From NCBI GenBank assembly GCA_019420525.1, contig JAHZHA010000017.1, positions 7,418 to 23,402 on the forward strand: 15,985 nt of DNA, given 5' to 3'. Below the pieces are notes generated by a model. The model saw only the letters and a program-made list of their open reading frames with translations, was not told the origin of the DNA and did not search any database. Both the position numbers and the translations under genes were made by a program. Below, piece after piece: positions 7,361 to 14,020 of this stretch; position 1 is the stretch's first letter, and every line of letters begins with the position of its first letter. The DNA is from Bacillota bacterium. Lineage in GTDB: Bacteria; Bacillota; Clostridia; Peptostreptococcales; Anaerovoracaceae.

Positions 7361-7393
7361 TCTTGAGTTAGTTTAGCCTAAACTAACTCAAGA
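7361..7393. promoter_or_regulatory. 33-bp perfect palindrome at the transcription start (probable metalloregulator operator)
   Basis: Two 16-base arms pair perfectly around the single centre base C7377: TCTTGAGTTAGTTTAG and its reverse complement CTAAACTAACTCAAGA. There is no T-run after either side, so it is not a terminator. It starts three bases after the -10 box, where a bound repressor would block initiation. The core TTAGTTTAGCCTAAACTAA has the TTAG...TTAG-CTAA...CTAA pattern of DtxR/IdeR-type iron boxes more than the classic GATAATGAT Fur box, although the gene behind it is Fur-like. Confidence 0.75.
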
Positions 7394-7480
7394 AAAGGAA
7401 AATATTCGGTGCAAGATCTCCGTTTCGTCTGAGATGGAGTGTGGGAAAAAGGGGAAAGAGAGAATCGGCAGGAGGATTCT

Positions 7481-7765
7481 GTGAATAAAGAAGCGGCAAA
7501 AGAGAAAGAGAGAATCGTTCAGAAACTGAAGGACAACGGATGCAGAATAACGAAGCAGAGGCTGGAAATCCTGGATGTCATTCTGGAAAAGCGCTGTACC
7601 AGCTGTAAGGAGATCTTTTTTTACGCTTCCAGACGCGATGACAGAATCGGTATCGCGACGGTTTACCGCATGGTGGGAGCTTTGGAGGAGGCAGGCGTAT
7701 TGAGCAGAGAAATCGTGTATTCGCCGGATAAAAATGAAGGTACGGACACGGAAACGGGCGGTTAA
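7481..7765 (+). CDS. Short Fur-family regulator, DNA-binding domain only
   Basis: The start is set at GTG 7481, with AGGAGG at 7470-7475, rather than at the GTG at 7439 that lengthens the frame but has no ribosome site. This gives 94 residues. The Fur winged helix is clear: LKDNGCRITKQRLEILDVIL (16-35) and the recognition helix IGIATVYRMVGALEEAGVL (56-74). It ends at ...SPDKNEGTDTETGG, so the dimerisation and metal-binding half of a usual 140-150-residue Fur is absent, and no remnant of it follows in other frames. The usual His-x-Ser-Ala before the third helix reads CTSCKEI (39-45); with Cys21 this gives three cysteines that could bind metal or sense redox state. A 16-codon frame starting at ATG 7434 ends in a TGA overlapping this GTG and might couple translation. 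It is probably autoregulated through the palindrome upstream and is placed to control the transport genes that follow. Confidence 0.8.
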   Translation: MNKEAAKEKERIVQKLKDNGCRITKQRLEILDVILEKRCTSCKEIFFYASRRDDRIGIATVYRMVGALEEAGVLSREIVYSPDKNEGTDTETGG

Positions 7766-7784
7766 TGATAAAAATAATCGACAA

Positions 7785-7826
7785 TGTGAGTTAGGGTTGA
7801 CTAATTAAGAAGATGAAATTTATCAT
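7785..7826 (+). promoter_or_regulatory. Promoter with overlapping iron-box-like site before the peptide/DUF6110 genes
   Basis: A -35 TTGACT (7797-7802), 18-bp spacer and -10 TATCAT (7821-7826). The -35 is embedded in GAGTTAGGGTTGACTAATTA, whose TTAG...CTAA halves and GAGTTAG flank repeat elements of the large palindrome at 7361-7393. The same regulator could therefore bind both sites. It lies 20-60 bp after the Fur-like stop codon and about 50 bp before the peptide start. Confidence 0.5.
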
Positions 7827-7873
7827 GATGCAGAAGAGAAGACGGATGCGCACCGGGAGAGAGAGGTGATGAG

Positions 7874-7954
7874 ATGCGGTCTCACAAATTCTGGGCATGG
7901 GCTATGGTTCTCTGTACGGCGATGACGCTTTATACCGGTTATAAGCGCAGATAA
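7874..7954 (+). CDS. 26-residue predicted single-span membrane peptide
   Basis: The small frame begins at ATG 7874 behind GAGAGGTGATGAG and reads MRSHKFWAWAMVLCTAMTLY followed by TGYKRR. It has a short basic N-terminus, one hydrophobic span (about residues 6-20) and a basic C-terminus, the typical shape of a one-helix inner-membrane micropeptide. It sits between the iron-box-like promoter and the DUF6110-like gene (80-bp gap), where related clusters in other Clostridia, to my recollection, also carry a tiny membrane peptide. Function is unknown; it may be an accessory or regulatory subunit of the ATPase or membrane compartment. Its short length makes it the least certain coding call here. Confidence 0.55.
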   Translation: MRSHKFWAWAMVLCTAMTLYTGYKRR

Positions 7955-8034
7955 TTCCGTGCTGAAAATCGCGGCGGAAATGTCCGGAACAGAAGTACAG
8001 AAAAAACGATATTACGGCAACGGGAGGTAGGAAA

Positions 8035-8334
8035 ATGGATTTTGACAAGAAAGCAGTAAAAGGGATAGGTCTTTTCGCGGGAGGAGTGGCATTCGGCACA
8101 GCCGGAATCAGAATCCTGGCCAGCAGAGATGCGAAAAAGGTATACACCAACTGCGCGGCTGCAGCTCTCCGAGCAAAAGACTTGGTGATGAAAACGGTGA
8201 CGAAAGTGCAGGAGAACGCGGAAGATGTGATGGCCGAGGCAAAGCAGATCAATGAAGATCGTGCAGCGCAGGAAGAGGCATCCATCCATGGAGAAGCTTT
8301 CGACAAAGAGCAGAGTGTAAGTGAAGAGGTCTGA
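8035..8334 (+). CDS. DUF6110-like small membrane protein (FezA-like candidate)
   Basis: 99 residues behind GGGAGG with a six-base gap. Residues 8-28 form a glycine-rich hydrophobic span (GIGLFAGGVAFGTAGIRILA) with GxxxG-type packing. Then come SRDAKKVYTNCAAAALRAKD and a long charged amphipathic helix to about residue 80, ending in an acidic tail. This architecture (span plus YtxH-like helix, with SRDAKKVY and a conserved Cys) is that of the DUF6110 proteins found beside heavy-metal P-type ATPases in Clostridia. In C. difficile a small membrane protein, FezA, acts with a P1B6-ATPase, FezB, to build iron-storing ferrosomes; equivalence here is inferred from context and build, not from alignment. 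A strong terminator follows the stop, so this gene may be transcribed more than the ATPase. Confidence 0.72.
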   Translation: MDFDKKAVKGIGLFAGGVAFGTAGIRILASRDAKKVYTNCAAAALRAKDLVMKTVTKVQENAEDVMAEAKQINEDRAAQEEASIHGEAFDKEQSVSEEV

Positions 8335-8362
8335 CCAGAGCGGCAGCCGGCAGCACATCGGA

Positions 8363-8387
8363 CGGAGCTGATATCAGCTCCGTTTTT
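8363..8387 (+). terminator. Rho-independent terminator between the DUF6110-like and ATPase genes
   Basis: A perfect 20-bp palindrome, CGGAGCTGATATCAGCTCCG, is directly followed by TTTTT. It folds as an 8-bp stem with an ATAT loop. It lies 29 bp after the DUF6110-like stop and 111 bp before the ATPase start. Only a weak promoter candidate follows (CTGCAA, 17 bp, TATAGC near 8445-8474), so ATPase expression probably depends on partial read-through or on that weak promoter. Confidence 0.85.
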
Positions 8388-8497
8388 CTGTCATTTTAAC
8401 GTTTTAAATCGAAAGAACAGCGGCAAGATGGACGATTCCTTACTGGCTGCAAGGGATCGCAACCGCAAATATAGCGTAGTAGGTCGGGAGGCAAAAA

Positions 8498-10570
8498 TTG
8501 AAATTTATCATAAAACACGAACTGGAAGGAAGAATCCGCTTCCGGTTGATGCAGCAGCGAATGTCCTGCCAGCAGGCGGACAGACTTTCTTATTATCTGC
8601 AGAGTATCGATGGGGTAATCTCTGTCAGAGTACATGAGAGAACGGCGGCTGCCATCGTATATTACAGCGGAGACAGAGAAAAACTGCTGGAGGCTGTTTC
8701 TGTATTCCGTTATGAGAATGTGCAGGTTCCCGAAGGCATTCTGGAACATTCGGGAAGACAGCTGAGCAGGAAATACCAGGAAAAGCTCATGAGAAAAGTC
8801 ATCTGCCGCATGGGAAGTAAAATCCTGATTCCCTATCCCGTACGTGCAGCGGTCATCGGTATGAGGGCATGCGGCTATATCGCAAAGGGAATGCGCAGTC
8901 TGGGACGAAAAAGACTCGGCGTGGAAGTGCTGGATGCCGCAGCTATCGGCGTTTCCATCCTGCGCCGTGATTTCAGAACTGCAGGTTCTGTCATGTTTCT
9001 GCTGGGGATTGGAGAAATTCTCGAGGAATGGACACGCAAAAAATCTGTAGGCGATCTGGCGAGAAGCATGTCTCTGAATGTCAGCAAAGTCTGGAAAAAG
9101 GACGGCGACGAGAAAAGGCTGACACCTGTTTCGGAAATTTCTCTCGATGACGAAGTGGAAGTACATATGGGAAATGTGATTCCATTTGACGGGATTGTCA
9201 CTGAGGGCGAAGGCATGGTGAATCAGGCATCTCTTACGGGAGAATCTCTGCCGGTCCGCAGGCATGAAGGCTCTTACGTCTATGCAGGAACCGTTCTGGA
9301 GGAAGGCAGTCTGACAGTGCGCGTCAGAGCGGTATCCGGGTCTGCCCGTTTCGAGAAGATCGCAGCCATGATCGAAGAATCCGAAAAACTGAAGTCGGGT
9401 ATGGAGAACAGGGCAGAACACCTGGCGGATCGTCTCGTGCCTTATACGCTGGCGGGAACACTTCTCGTCCGTCTGCTGACCGGAAGTGTGACAAAGGCGC
9501 TGACCGTTCTCATGGTGGATTTTTCCTGTGCCCTGAAACTGGCCATGCCTGTGGCGGTTCTCTCGGCTATCCGCGAGGCAAACCAGCATCACATTACAGT
9601 AAAAGGAGGAAAATACCTGGAAGCGGCCGCAGATGCGGATGTCATCGTGTTTGACAAGACGGGAACGCTGACGGAGGCGCGTCCCACGGTAAAAGATATC
9701 GTCGTATTCTGCGGGAGAAACGAGGACGAAATTCTCCGGGAAGCCGCGTGTCTCGAGGAACATTTCCCTCATTCCATGGCAAAAGCGGTGGTGGAAGAAG
9801 CGAGAAAAAGAGGACTGGACCACGAAGAAATGCATTCAAAAGTGGAGTATATCGTGGCTCACGGGATCTCTTCCTGCATCGGGGGGCATCGCGTCATTAT
9901 CGGGAGTCATCATTTTATATTCGAAGACGAGAAATGCGAAATTCCGCCGGAATATCAGGAGCGGTTCGACCGTCTTCCTGTGGAATACTCTCATCTCTAT
10001 ATGGCCGTGGACCATCGTCTGACGGCTGTCATCTGTATCGAAGATCCTCTGAGAGCGGACGCGGCGGATGCCGTCGCAGCACTGAGAGCTTCCGGTATAA
10101 AGAAGATCGTCATGATGACGGGAGACAGCGAGCGGACGGCAGCGGCTGTCGCGGCGGAAATCGGCGCCGATGAATATTATTCGGAAGTCCTTCCGGAAGA
10201 TAAAGCGGAATATATCCGGAAGCAGAAAGAGGAAGGATATATCGTCATCATGGCGGGAGACGGGATCAACGACTCACCGGCTCTTTCCGCAGCGGATGTG
10301 GCAATTGCGGTAAGTGACGGGGCTGCTATCGCCAGGGAAATCGCCGATATTACCATCTCAAAAGATCATCTGACAGGGATCGTTACGCTGAGAGAACTCA
10401 GCACAGCTTTGATGAAACGGATCCGGCAGAATTACCGGATGATCGTGGGAATCAATGCAGGCCTCATCGGCCTGGGTGTCACGGGAGCTGTCCGGCCTAC
10501 CGTTTCAGCGCTTCTTCACAATACGTCGACGCTGGCCATCAGTCTGCGAAACATGAAAAATCTCCTGTAA
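8498..10570 (+). CDS. P1B-type heavy-metal ATPase with FSCALK motif (FezB-like candidate)
   Basis: 690 residues from a TTG start at 8498, preceded by GGGAGG (8486-8491). Residues 1-70 have the shape of a heavy-metal-associated domain (HELEGRIRFRL) but no CxxC metal pair. Catalytic motifs are complete: TGES (247-250), the phosphorylated Asp386 in DKTGT, TGD (541-543) and GDGINDSPA (587-595). The membrane metal site is DFSCALKLAMP (341-351), so Ser343-Cys344-Ala345 replaces the CPC, SPC or TPC triplets of better-known P1B groups. The HP motif reads FPHSMA (423-428), with Ser426 in place of Pro. The membrane spans before the actuator domain (about 108-175) are few and rather polar. It should move a transition metal, most likely iron given the operators and neighbours, across the cell membrane or into an internal membrane compartment. 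Zinc or manganese export is the main alternative. There is no FeoB in the window. Confidence 0.92.
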   Translation: MKFIIKHELEGRIRFRLMQQRMSCQQADRLSYYLQSIDGVISVRVHERTAAAIVYYSGDREKLLEAVSVFRYENVQVPEGILEHSGRQLSRKYQEKLMRKVICRMGSKILIPYPVRAAVIGMRACGYIAKGMRSLGRKRLGVEVLDAAAIGVSILRRDFRTAGSVMFLLGIGEILEEWTRKKSVGDLARSMSLNVSKVWKKDGDEKRLTPVSEISLDDEVEVHMGNVIPFDGIVTEGEGMVNQASLTGESLPVRRHEGSYVYAGTVLEEGSLTVRVRAVSGSARFEKIAAMIEESEKLKSGMENRAEHLADRLVPYTLAGTLLVRLLTGSVTKALTVLMVDFSCALKLAMPVAVLSAIREANQHHITVKGGKYLEAAADADVIVFDKTGTLTEARPTVKDIVVFCGRNEDEILREAACLEEHFPHSMAKAVVEEARKRGLDHEEMHSKVEYIVAHGISSCIGGHRVIIGSHHFIFEDEKCEIPPEYQERFDRLPVEYSHLYMAVDHRLTAVICIEDPLRADAADAVAALRASGIKKIVMMTGDSERTAAAVAAEIGADEYYSEVLPEDKAEYIRKQKEEGYIVIMAGDGINDSPALSAADVAIAVSDGAAIAREIADITISKDHLTGIVTLRELSTALMKRIRQNYRMIVGINAGLIGLGVTGAVRPTVSALLHNTSTLAISLRNMKNLL

Positions 10571-10637
10571 AGGTATTTGCCATTTTCTCCGCCGCAGAAT
10601 ATACTCGAAGAAAAGAGTAAAATTCAGGAGGAACAGA

Positions 10638-11219
10638 ATGGATTTAAAAGAATATCTCGATCACCTCAATCGGGGAGAAAAAGTGGAAGGCGGTTCCGAA
10701 GTGCATCAGTTTATGCACGGCGTTTCCCAGGAGGCACTGCGTATCACGGCGGAGCTCAACGGTTCTTACCATACTCCTGAGGAAATCCGGGAGCTCATGT
10801 CGCGTCTCACCGGGAAGCCTGTGGACGAAACGTTTGCCATGTTTCCGCCCTTTCACACCGACTGCGGAAAGAATATTACCTTAGGAAAAAATGTGTTCAT
10901 CAACAGCGGGTGCTATTTTCAGGACCAGGGAGGAATCACCATCGGAGACGGTGCGCTGATCGGCCACAATGTAAAACTGGCGACGCTCAATCACGATATT
11001 CGCATCAGCGACCGGGCGTCCATGCACCCGAAACCTATTCATATCGGAAAAAACGTGTGGATCTGTGATGGAGCTGTCATCGTGCCCGGCATTACCGTGG
11101 GAGACGGAGCTGTGGTAGCGGCGGGAGCCGTCGTTATTGAAGACGTACCGCCTTATACGATTGTGGGCGGAGTGCCTGCCGCAGTTATCCGGGAACTGAC
11201 GGAAGAAGAACGAAAGTAG
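10638..11219 (+). CDS. Hexapeptide-repeat sugar O-acetyltransferase (maltose/galactoside acetyltransferase type)
   Basis: 193 residues, preceded by AGGAGGAACAG. The N-terminal ~60 residues are a helical maltose-acetyltransferase-like cap, and the rest is a left-handed parallel beta-helix of [LIV]GxxxI-type repeats: ITLGKNVFINSGC, ITIGDGALIGHNV, IHIGKNVWICDGAVI and ITVGDGAVVAAGAVV. The catalytic His is His119 in LATLNHD, and the acetyl-CoA-binding C-terminus reads YTIVGGVPAAVIREL. Such LacA/Maa/NodL-type enzymes transfer acetyl from acetyl-CoA to a sugar hydroxyl; the sugar cannot be read from sequence. It starts 67 bp after the ATPase stop with no terminator between, so some co-transcription is possible, but a functional link is not evident. 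Confidence 0.93.
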   Translation: MDLKEYLDHLNRGEKVEGGSEVHQFMHGVSQEALRITAELNGSYHTPEEIRELMSRLTGKPVDETFAMFPPFHTDCGKNITLGKNVFINSGCYFQDQGGITIGDGALIGHNVKLATLNHDIRISDRASMHPKPIHIGKNVWICDGAVIVPGITVGDGAVVAAGAVVIEDVPPYTIVGGVPAAVIRELTEEERK

Positions 11220-11304
11220 AGAAGAGAGATCTGGAACGGCAGAAGGCAGGAAATCCGGCAGTGATTCCGGAGAAAAACGTGTGAATCCGAATAAGGAGTA
11301 GAAA

Positions 11305-11691
11305 ATGAAAGTAAAAAGAGTTGCGGCAGCGGTCATCCGGTGTGAAGACAAAATTTTCGCCACACTGCGCAGTCACGGAGAATACAGCGGCTATTGGGAA
11401 TTTCCGGGCGGCAAACTGGAAGAAGGAGAAACACCGCAGGAGGCGGCTGTGAGAGAAGTGAGGGAGGAACTCAGCGCGGAAGTGGAACTCGGCGAGCTGA
11501 TCTCGCAGGTCGAATACGATTATCCTGATTTTCATCTCACGATGTACTGCTATTTTGCCCGCATGCTTTCCGGCGAGCTGAGGCTCAACGAGCACGACGA
11601 GGCCAGGTGGCTGAAAAAAGAAGAACTCGACAGTGTCAGATGGCTTCCCGCAGATTCAGACGTGATCCTGAGACTGAAAGAACTGATGTGA
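11305..11691 (+). CDS. MutT-type NUDIX hydrolase (probable 8-oxo-dGTP diphosphatase)
   Basis: 128 residues, start fixed by AAGGAG. The NUDIX box runs from Gly36 through Glu42 to R50-E51-V-R-E54-E55 (GKLEEGETPQEAAVREVREE). The box glycine after EExG is Ser57 here, a tolerated variation. The N-terminal VAAAVIRCEDKIFATLRSHG, GYWEFPGGK and the downstream YCYFARMLSGEL, HDEARWL pattern fit the MutT branch, which removes oxidised dGTP from the nucleotide pool. Related pyrophosphohydrolases of CTP-like substrates look alike. Its last 36 bp overlap the end of the opposite-strand uracil-DNA glycosylase gene, another repair enzyme. Confidence 0.92.
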   Translation: MKVKRVAAAVIRCEDKIFATLRSHGEYSGYWEFPGGKLEEGETPQEAAVREVREELSAEVELGELISQVEYDYPDFHLTMYCYFARMLSGELRLNEHDEARWLKKEELDSVRWLPADSDVILRLKELM

Positions 11692-12240
11692 GATCTCCCG
11701 GCAACGTCGGCCGATTTCCTCGAAATCTCTCCTGGCGTCTTCCTCCTTTGCGGGATCTCTGAGAATGGCGGAAGGATGATAGACCGCCGTCAGATCGCAG
11801 TTTTTGCGCCGGATCCACGTTCCGTGCTGACGGGTGATGCGGTAGTCCGGAGATATAATCTGCTGCGCGGCCACTCGGCCAAGACAGACGATCATCCGGG
11901 GACGGAGCAGATAAGTCTCATATCTCAGATACGGCATGCAGCAGTCTTTTTCGTCTTCTCTCGGACTGCGGTTGCCCGGCGGATGACACTTCAGAATATT
12001 GGTGACGTAGATTTCCTCTCTAGAAAGCCCTGCATATTCCAGCAGACGGTCAAACATCCGTCCGGCAGGGCCTACGAAAGGAATTCCCTCTTCATCTTCC
12101 CGGGCTCCCGGCGCCTCGGCGACAAACATGACTGACGCATTGCGGCTGCCTCTTCCCACTACGGGCTTCTGGCGGGTTTCCGCCAGCCGGCATCCTCCGC
12201 AGCTGCGTATAAAGTTTTCGATTTCCTCCCAGCTGTGCAT
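11656..12240 (-). CDS. Family-4-type uracil-DNA glycosylase (iron-sulfur)
   Basis: 194 residues. The family removes uracil from DNA and carries a 4Fe-4S cluster. Four cysteines are placed as expected: Cys14 and Cys17 (SCGGC) near the N-terminus, then Cys85 (KCHPPGNRSP) and Cys101 (or Cys100). Motif 1 is AEAPGAREDEEGIPFVGPAG (41-60), where the usual first Gly of GEAPG is Ala41. Motif 2 is YHPSAILR (154-161). The start ATG has GGAGGG upstream at a nine-base distance. The gene converges on the NUDIX gene and their coding ends overlap by 36 bp, with no room for a separate terminator. It is the only minus-strand gene between 3307 and the right end. Confidence 0.93.
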   Translation of the reverse strand: MHSWEEIENFIRSCGGCRLAETRQKPVVGRGSRNASVMFVAEAPGAREDEEGIPFVGPAGRMFDRLLEYAGLSREEIYVTNILKCHPPGNRSPREDEKDCCMPYLRYETYLLRPRMIVCLGRVAAQQIISPDYRITRQHGTWIRRKNCDLTAVYHPSAILRDPAKEEDARRDFEEIGRRCREISHQFFQSQDHV

Positions 12241-12293
12241 ATCTGAACACCCTCCTCTCCATACTTCCGCCTTTTGGCTTCAGTCCTGCATTC

Positions 12294-12313
12294 CAGCCTG
12301 CAGGCTGTTTTTT
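12294..12313 (+). terminator. Rho-independent terminator upstream of the SGNH hydrolase gene
   Basis: The stem CAGCC / GGCTG with a TGCA loop (12294-12307) is followed by TTTTTT and then GTTTTT. It works on the plus strand, yet the nearest plus-strand gene upstream is the NUDIX gene ending about 600 bp earlier. A transcript ending here would run antisense through the whole uracil-DNA glycosylase gene. An alternative pairing, CCTGCA with TGCAGG, overlaps it. Confidence 0.65.
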
Positions 12314-12463
12314 GTTTTTGCGGAAATACAATACGATGAAAAAGATATTTGTTTTTCCGAATAGATCTATCGTATCATAATATTATATTTCTTCCTATCA
12401 AATTTCTTTTCGGACAGAGGAGAAGAAAAATCTCACGGAAATATTCTCAAGGAGGTATCAGAG

Positions 12464-13918
12464 ATGAAAAAGAGAATTCTTCCCGTATTTTTATGCGTTT
12501 GTCTGACGGCGGTCATGCTGCCGGCCGCCGTTTTTTCGGCTGACAGGCCGTCTTATCTGGCTCTTGGGGACAGCATCACCACCGGATATGCTCCGGGAGG
12601 CGTCAGAGTGGAAAAGACGTTTGCGGACCAGACGGCGGAGCGGAACGGCTGTGAGCTGACGAATCTGGCTGCAGACGGTGAAACTGCCCGGTCGCTTCTG
12701 GAAAAACTGAAAGGATCGCAGGAAAATGCCGCAGCTGCACAGGCTGTGGGAGAGGCGCTGCCCGGAGCCGATCTCATTACGATTACCGTCGGCGGAAACG
12801 ATCTGATGGCGGCTCTGTATGGATTTCTTACAGATCAATATAATGAAGGAAAAGTGCAGGAACGGCAGATTACGGTGGACCAACTGATGGAAGCGCTTCA
12901 GAATCCGTCGGGGAATCTGTTGTTTCTGTACGGCATCATCGGTTTTCTCGACGATTTTGACGGTTCTGCCGCCGAGACGGAGGCTCTCGATTTGTACGCG
13001 GCTGATCTGAACGGAATTCTGACTGCGGTACGGGAGAAAAACCCTTCTGCAAAGATCGTCCTCATCAATCAGTATAATCCGTACAGCCACATTTCGGACG
13101 GCGGGACGGGTATCGTGGAAGCTTTTGAAAGCGGCGTGAAAAAGCTGAATGAAAAGACAGAAGAAGTGTGCCGGTCGCAGGGCGCTGTCGTCGCTGACAT
13201 ATATACGGTATTCCGCACGGCCGGCAATGTGCTGTGCAATGCGTATTTCAACGGCGTGCAGGATTTTGATCTGGACTTCCATCCGAATCAGGACGGCCAT
13301 GATGCAATAGCGGATGTTCTCTGCGGGCTTCTGGAAGACTGGTCCCAGCAGGGCGGAAGTCTGCCGTTTGTCGACGTGCAGGAGACAGACTGGTTTTACA
13401 ATGCGATTGACTATGTCTTCCGGAATGAATTGATGAACGGCACTTCAGCAGATACTTTTACACCGGAAGGAACTACGAGTCGGGGAATGATCGTGACAGT
13501 GCTCTGGAGAATGGAAAATCAGCCTCAGGCAGACTACGGCATGCAGTTTGACGATACGTCCGGGGATGCATACTATGCGGCAGCCGTCCGCTGGGCAGCA
13601 GAAGAGGAAATCGTCAGCGGCTACGGAGACGGGAGGTTCGGTCCGGACGATCCCGTCACGCGCGAACAGCTGACTGCCATTCTGTACCGCTATGCTCAGT
13701 ACAGAAAGTATGATGTGACGGTGGAAGGCGAAAGCGGCATCCGGTCCTGTATCGATTTTGAACGGATCAGCGGCTATGCGGTTCCGGCTATGGAATGGGC
13801 CTGGGAAGAGGGCATCGTTCAGGGCACCGGAGACGGAAGCACGCTGTCTCCTCAGGGAACTGCCACTCGCGCACAGACAGCGGCCATGCTCATGAGATTC
13901 TGTGAAGATGCAGCCTGA
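12464..13918 (+). CDS. Secreted SGNH/GDSL hydrolase with three S-layer homology repeats
   Basis: 484 residues behind a near-perfect AAGGAGGT. Residues 1-26 are a signal peptide (MKKR, hydrophobic core, cleavage near FSA-DR). The SGNH hydrolase domain spans about 29-295: LALGDSIT with nucleophile Ser37, the oxyanion motif TVGGNDL (108-114, Asn112) and FDLDFHPNQDGH (268-279) with the likely Asp271-His273 pair. Three SLH repeats follow: about 300-350 (FVDVQETDWFYNAIDYVF), 360-410 (AVRWAAEEEIVSGYGDGRFG) and 428-480 (AMEWAWEEGIVQGTGDG). SLH domains bind secondary cell-wall polymer, so this is a surface-anchored esterase or lipase, possibly a polysaccharide or wall-polymer deacetylase. It begins in a 223-bp divergent gap with the uracil-DNA glycosylase gene; no confident promoter was found there. 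Confidence 0.93.
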   Translation: MKKRILPVFLCVCLTAVMLPAAVFSADRPSYLALGDSITTGYAPGGVRVEKTFADQTAERNGCELTNLAADGETARSLLEKLKGSQENAAAAQAVGEALPGADLITITVGGNDLMAALYGFLTDQYNEGKVQERQITVDQLMEALQNPSGNLLFLYGIIGFLDDFDGSAAETEALDLYAADLNGILTAVREKNPSAKIVLINQYNPYSHISDGGTGIVEAFESGVKKLNEKTEEVCRSQGAVVADIYTVFRTAGNVLCNAYFNGVQDFDLDFHPNQDGHDAIADVLCGLLEDWSQQGGSLPFVDVQETDWFYNAIDYVFRNELMNGTSADTFTPEGTTSRGMIVTVLWRMENQPQADYGMQFDDTSGDAYYAAAVRWAAEEEIVSGYGDGRFGPDDPVTREQLTAILYRYAQYRKYDVTVEGESGIRSCIDFERISGYAVPAMEWAWEEGIVQGTGDGSTLSPQGTATRAQTAAMLMRFCEDAA

Positions 13919-13956
13919 ATGCCGGTATTCTGCGGCAGATCGCCAGAAAATACCAC

Positions 13957-13985
13957 TTGAAAAAAGAACGTATGTTCTATAAAAT
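13957..13985 (+). promoter_or_regulatory. LexA-controlled promoter of the Y-family polymerase gene
   Basis: A -35 TTGAAA (13957-13962), a 17-bp spacer and a -10 TAAAAT (13980-13985). The spacer holds GAACGTATGTTC (13966-13977), a perfect GAAC-N4-GTTC match to the Bacillus/Clostridium LexA box. A bound LexA would cover the promoter, so the polymerase operon should be induced by DNA damage. Confidence 0.85.
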
Positions 13986-14020
13986 GTAATCAGATACAGT
14001 GAAGGGAGGGCGCGAGCAGA

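Noticed and set aside
7361..7393. Palindrome read as a terminator of the SAM-hydrolase-like gene
   Set aside because: Neither side has a T-run, and it directly follows an extended -10 promoter, so an operator explains it better.
7439..7480. Longer N-terminus for the Fur-like protein from GTG 7439
   Set aside because: No Shine-Dalgarno site precedes it, while AGGAGG stands before GTG 7481 and the extra residues do not look like Fur.
8428..8637. Possible leader peptide starting at ATG 8428 and overlapping the ATPase start
   Set aside because: There is no ribosome-binding site, and most of the frame is the ATPase coding sequence read out of frame.
8396..9835. 479-codon minus-strand frame inside the ATPase gene
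   Set aside because: The plus strand shows a complete P-type ATPase. The antisense translation is Cys/His/Phe-rich and without domains.
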